Assembly (NCBI GenBank): GCA_020205615.1 | Contig: CM035170.1 | Span: forward strand, 10,410,311 to 10,474,310 | Direction: 5' to 3' | DNA: 64,000 nt | Source of the DNA: Panax quinquefolius | Taxonomy: Eukaryota > Streptophyta > Magnoliopsida > Apiales > Araliaceae | Shown here: positions 62,885 through 64,000 of the stretch, one piece after another | How positions within the stretch are numbered: position 1 is the stretch's first letter | Layout: each line of letters starts with the position of its first letter | Made by a program: the position numbers and the translations under genes | The notes under the pieces: generated by a model | The model's input: the letters and a program-made list of their open reading frames with translations, nothing else | Databases searched by the model: none | Told to the model about the DNA's origin: nothing

Positions 62885-64000
62885 TGTTAGTTCCCAGTAG
62901 GCACAATATAGATCTAGAAGGGGGGGGGGGGGGTTGAATAGATCCTTTTGATTTCAAATACTTTTCTCGTTTATTTTATATTGCTTATGAATTAGCATAT
63001 GACAAACATAAGAATCTTTTCAAGCAAAGCGGAATACATTGTTCGTAGAGTTAATTCAGTAGTAAGTAGTTAAAACATACATAGCCGTTATAGCAGTTAA
63101 TGGACATAATGTAAATGACATAATGTAAAAGACACAATGAGTTTTAAGTGGTTCAGAGACTCAAGCTCATAATCCACTCTTCTGCTTTCAACTAGCAGGA
63201 TTTCCACTAAGGAAGGGCAACACTCTAAATCACTAAGATTCCTTCAAGGTCAACAGCCTTGGGACTTCAGTTCACTAAGAACTCTTCAAGGACAGCAACC
63301 TTGGAACTTCGCTGGTTCCCTAGGAACTCTTCAAGCCCAGCAGGCTTGGAGCTTCATTTAGTCCCTTCGGACAAGGACCCCTCAGGCCCTAGCTTCTTGT
63401 TGTTGAGTTGTTTGTTTATTGGAGTTGGTGCTGAGCTGCTAAGATGTCTTTAAGCTCTTAACATCTTCTGTACTTAGCAGCTTGGCGTGATCATCCTTGA
63501 AGTGCAGTTGAGTGTTGCATGATACTCAAACTTCTTCGATTCACTCAACACACTTCGATGATCCCTTGATGAACTTCCTTGAAGATCATTCTTCTTGATA
63601 CTTGATGGCTGCACATGATGGGTTTCTAAGATGACTGTAAGCTCTTCTGCTAAGTACTTAGAAACTTTCTCATGCTTGACACCATGATGGCGCGTGTGAT
63701 CTTCTTTTTTTATACTTGATGCCTTCTCATGATGGACTTGCTAAGATGACTGTAGGCTCTTCTCTCTGGTACTTAGAGTCTTCCCATGATGGACATCAAG
63801 ATGAAATTGATACTCTTCTTTCTCTAGGCAGTTCAGAACACTCTTCTTGTAGTAGAACTCTCACTTCTACATTGTAGAACTCTCACTTCTACTTCTATAT
63901 TTTTTCTGTCTCTAAGTGTTCTTGGTGGATCGTAGAGTGAGCCTTCGGACCTTCGTTGGTCACTCACTATTTTACGTTGGTTAGATCAATCCACCATTTC
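62885..64000 (+). mobile_element. Copia-like LTR J, second copy of the LTR I family, cut by window edge
   Basis: TGTTAGTTCCCAGTAGGCACAATA and the G-run with TTGAATAGAT match LTR I at 59366, in the same orientation. It carries homologous hairpins at 63245-63348 and a stem at 63435-63481. The rest of the element, if any, lies to the right. Confidence 0.78.
63245..63481 (+). repeat. Hairpin array in LTR J
   Basis: CAAGGTCAACAGCCTTG (63245), CAAGGACAGCAACCTTG (63287) and CAAGCCCAGCAGGCTTG (63332) alternate with GTTCACTAAGAAC and GTTCCCTAGGAAC. A stem GCTGCTAAG / CTTAGCAGC (63435-63443, 63473-63481) sits where LTR I has GCTACTCAGTT / AACTGAGTAGC. Confidence 0.8.

Larger units (their letters stand above)
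59274..64000 (-). mobile_element. Tekay-like LTR (relative of 8532-12552), holding two copia-like LTRs, cut by window edge
   Basis: It opens TGTAGCGCCCCCAAATCCGG and then follows the 4-kb solo LTR at 8532 (GCGAAAGATATAAACATAAATT, CCAAGGTCGATAACCTTAACTT, TCTTTAAC..TTGCATATATCCGA, and the GGGTGAGCA...TTGCCCAACAAGTTTAA block at 62839-62870). Host segments visible here are 59274-59365 and 62643-62884. Nothing of its coding part is in the window. Confidence 0.8.

Noticed and set aside
1..64000. tRNA or rRNA genes
   Set aside because: No cloverleaf with conserved A and B boxes or rRNA core sequence was noticed by eye; only tRNA-complementary primer-binding sites were found. A tRNAscan-SE run would settle it.

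Overview
The window is nuclear DNA of a flowering plant, most likely a eudicot. Two intron-containing genes have plant-only architectures: a G-box bHLH transcription factor and a cellulose-synthase-like C glucan synthase. Everything around them is AT-rich and filled with plant LTR retrotransposons. I cannot name the species.

Layout. Positions 1-36553 are one nest of long-LTR Ty3/gypsy elements of the Tekay/Del chromovirus type. A minus-strand element (E: pol remnant 911-2851, gag 27922-29136, 5' LTR 29323-34540) was invaded by a plus-strand element (B, 2852-15530) and a minus-strand element (C, 15552-27921). The stretch between B and C was then deleted, leaving the two truncated 3' LTRs head to head with a short filler. 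Solo LTRs sit inside these: one in B pol (8532-12552, TSD AAGAA), one in the C 5' LTR (23451-26309, TSD ACAAT, with the empty site preserved in the sister LTR), and one in the E LTR (30315-33032, TSD GTAAC). E itself abuts another truncated LTR (34541-36553). The coding regions carry many stops and frameshifts, so no element is autonomous as read.

Positions 36554-51800 are the gene-bearing island: the bHLH gene (plus, 40798-43101, seven coding exons, 410 aa) and the CSLC gene (minus, 48384-45717, five exons, 703 aa), arranged tail to tail. From about 51800 onward repeats resume: a decayed Ty1/copia RNase H fragment, a solo Tekay-type LTR (52295-58412) split by an opposite-strand LTR (54025-57719), and a three-level nest at the right end (a minus-strand Tekay-type LTR from 59274 holding two copia-like LTRs, one of which holds a 1.8-kb solo LTR with TSD TGGAC).

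Main points from the hunt. (1) The 2.4-2.9-kb LTRs share a conserved 5' splice site (AAG or GAG before GTAAGG) about 100-140 nt after the TATA box and a pyrimidine-tract acceptor about 0.9-1.2 kb later, so the LTR seems to carry its own intron. (2) That intron holds arrays of short hairpins; one set keeps the loop while stem bases change in pairs. (3) The unrelated copia-like LTRs at the right end also carry tandem hairpins, with one stem position seen as all four Watson-Crick pairs. These read as conserved nucleic-acid structures inside retrotransposon LTRs and are the best candidates for something undescribed here. Covariation was judged by eye only.
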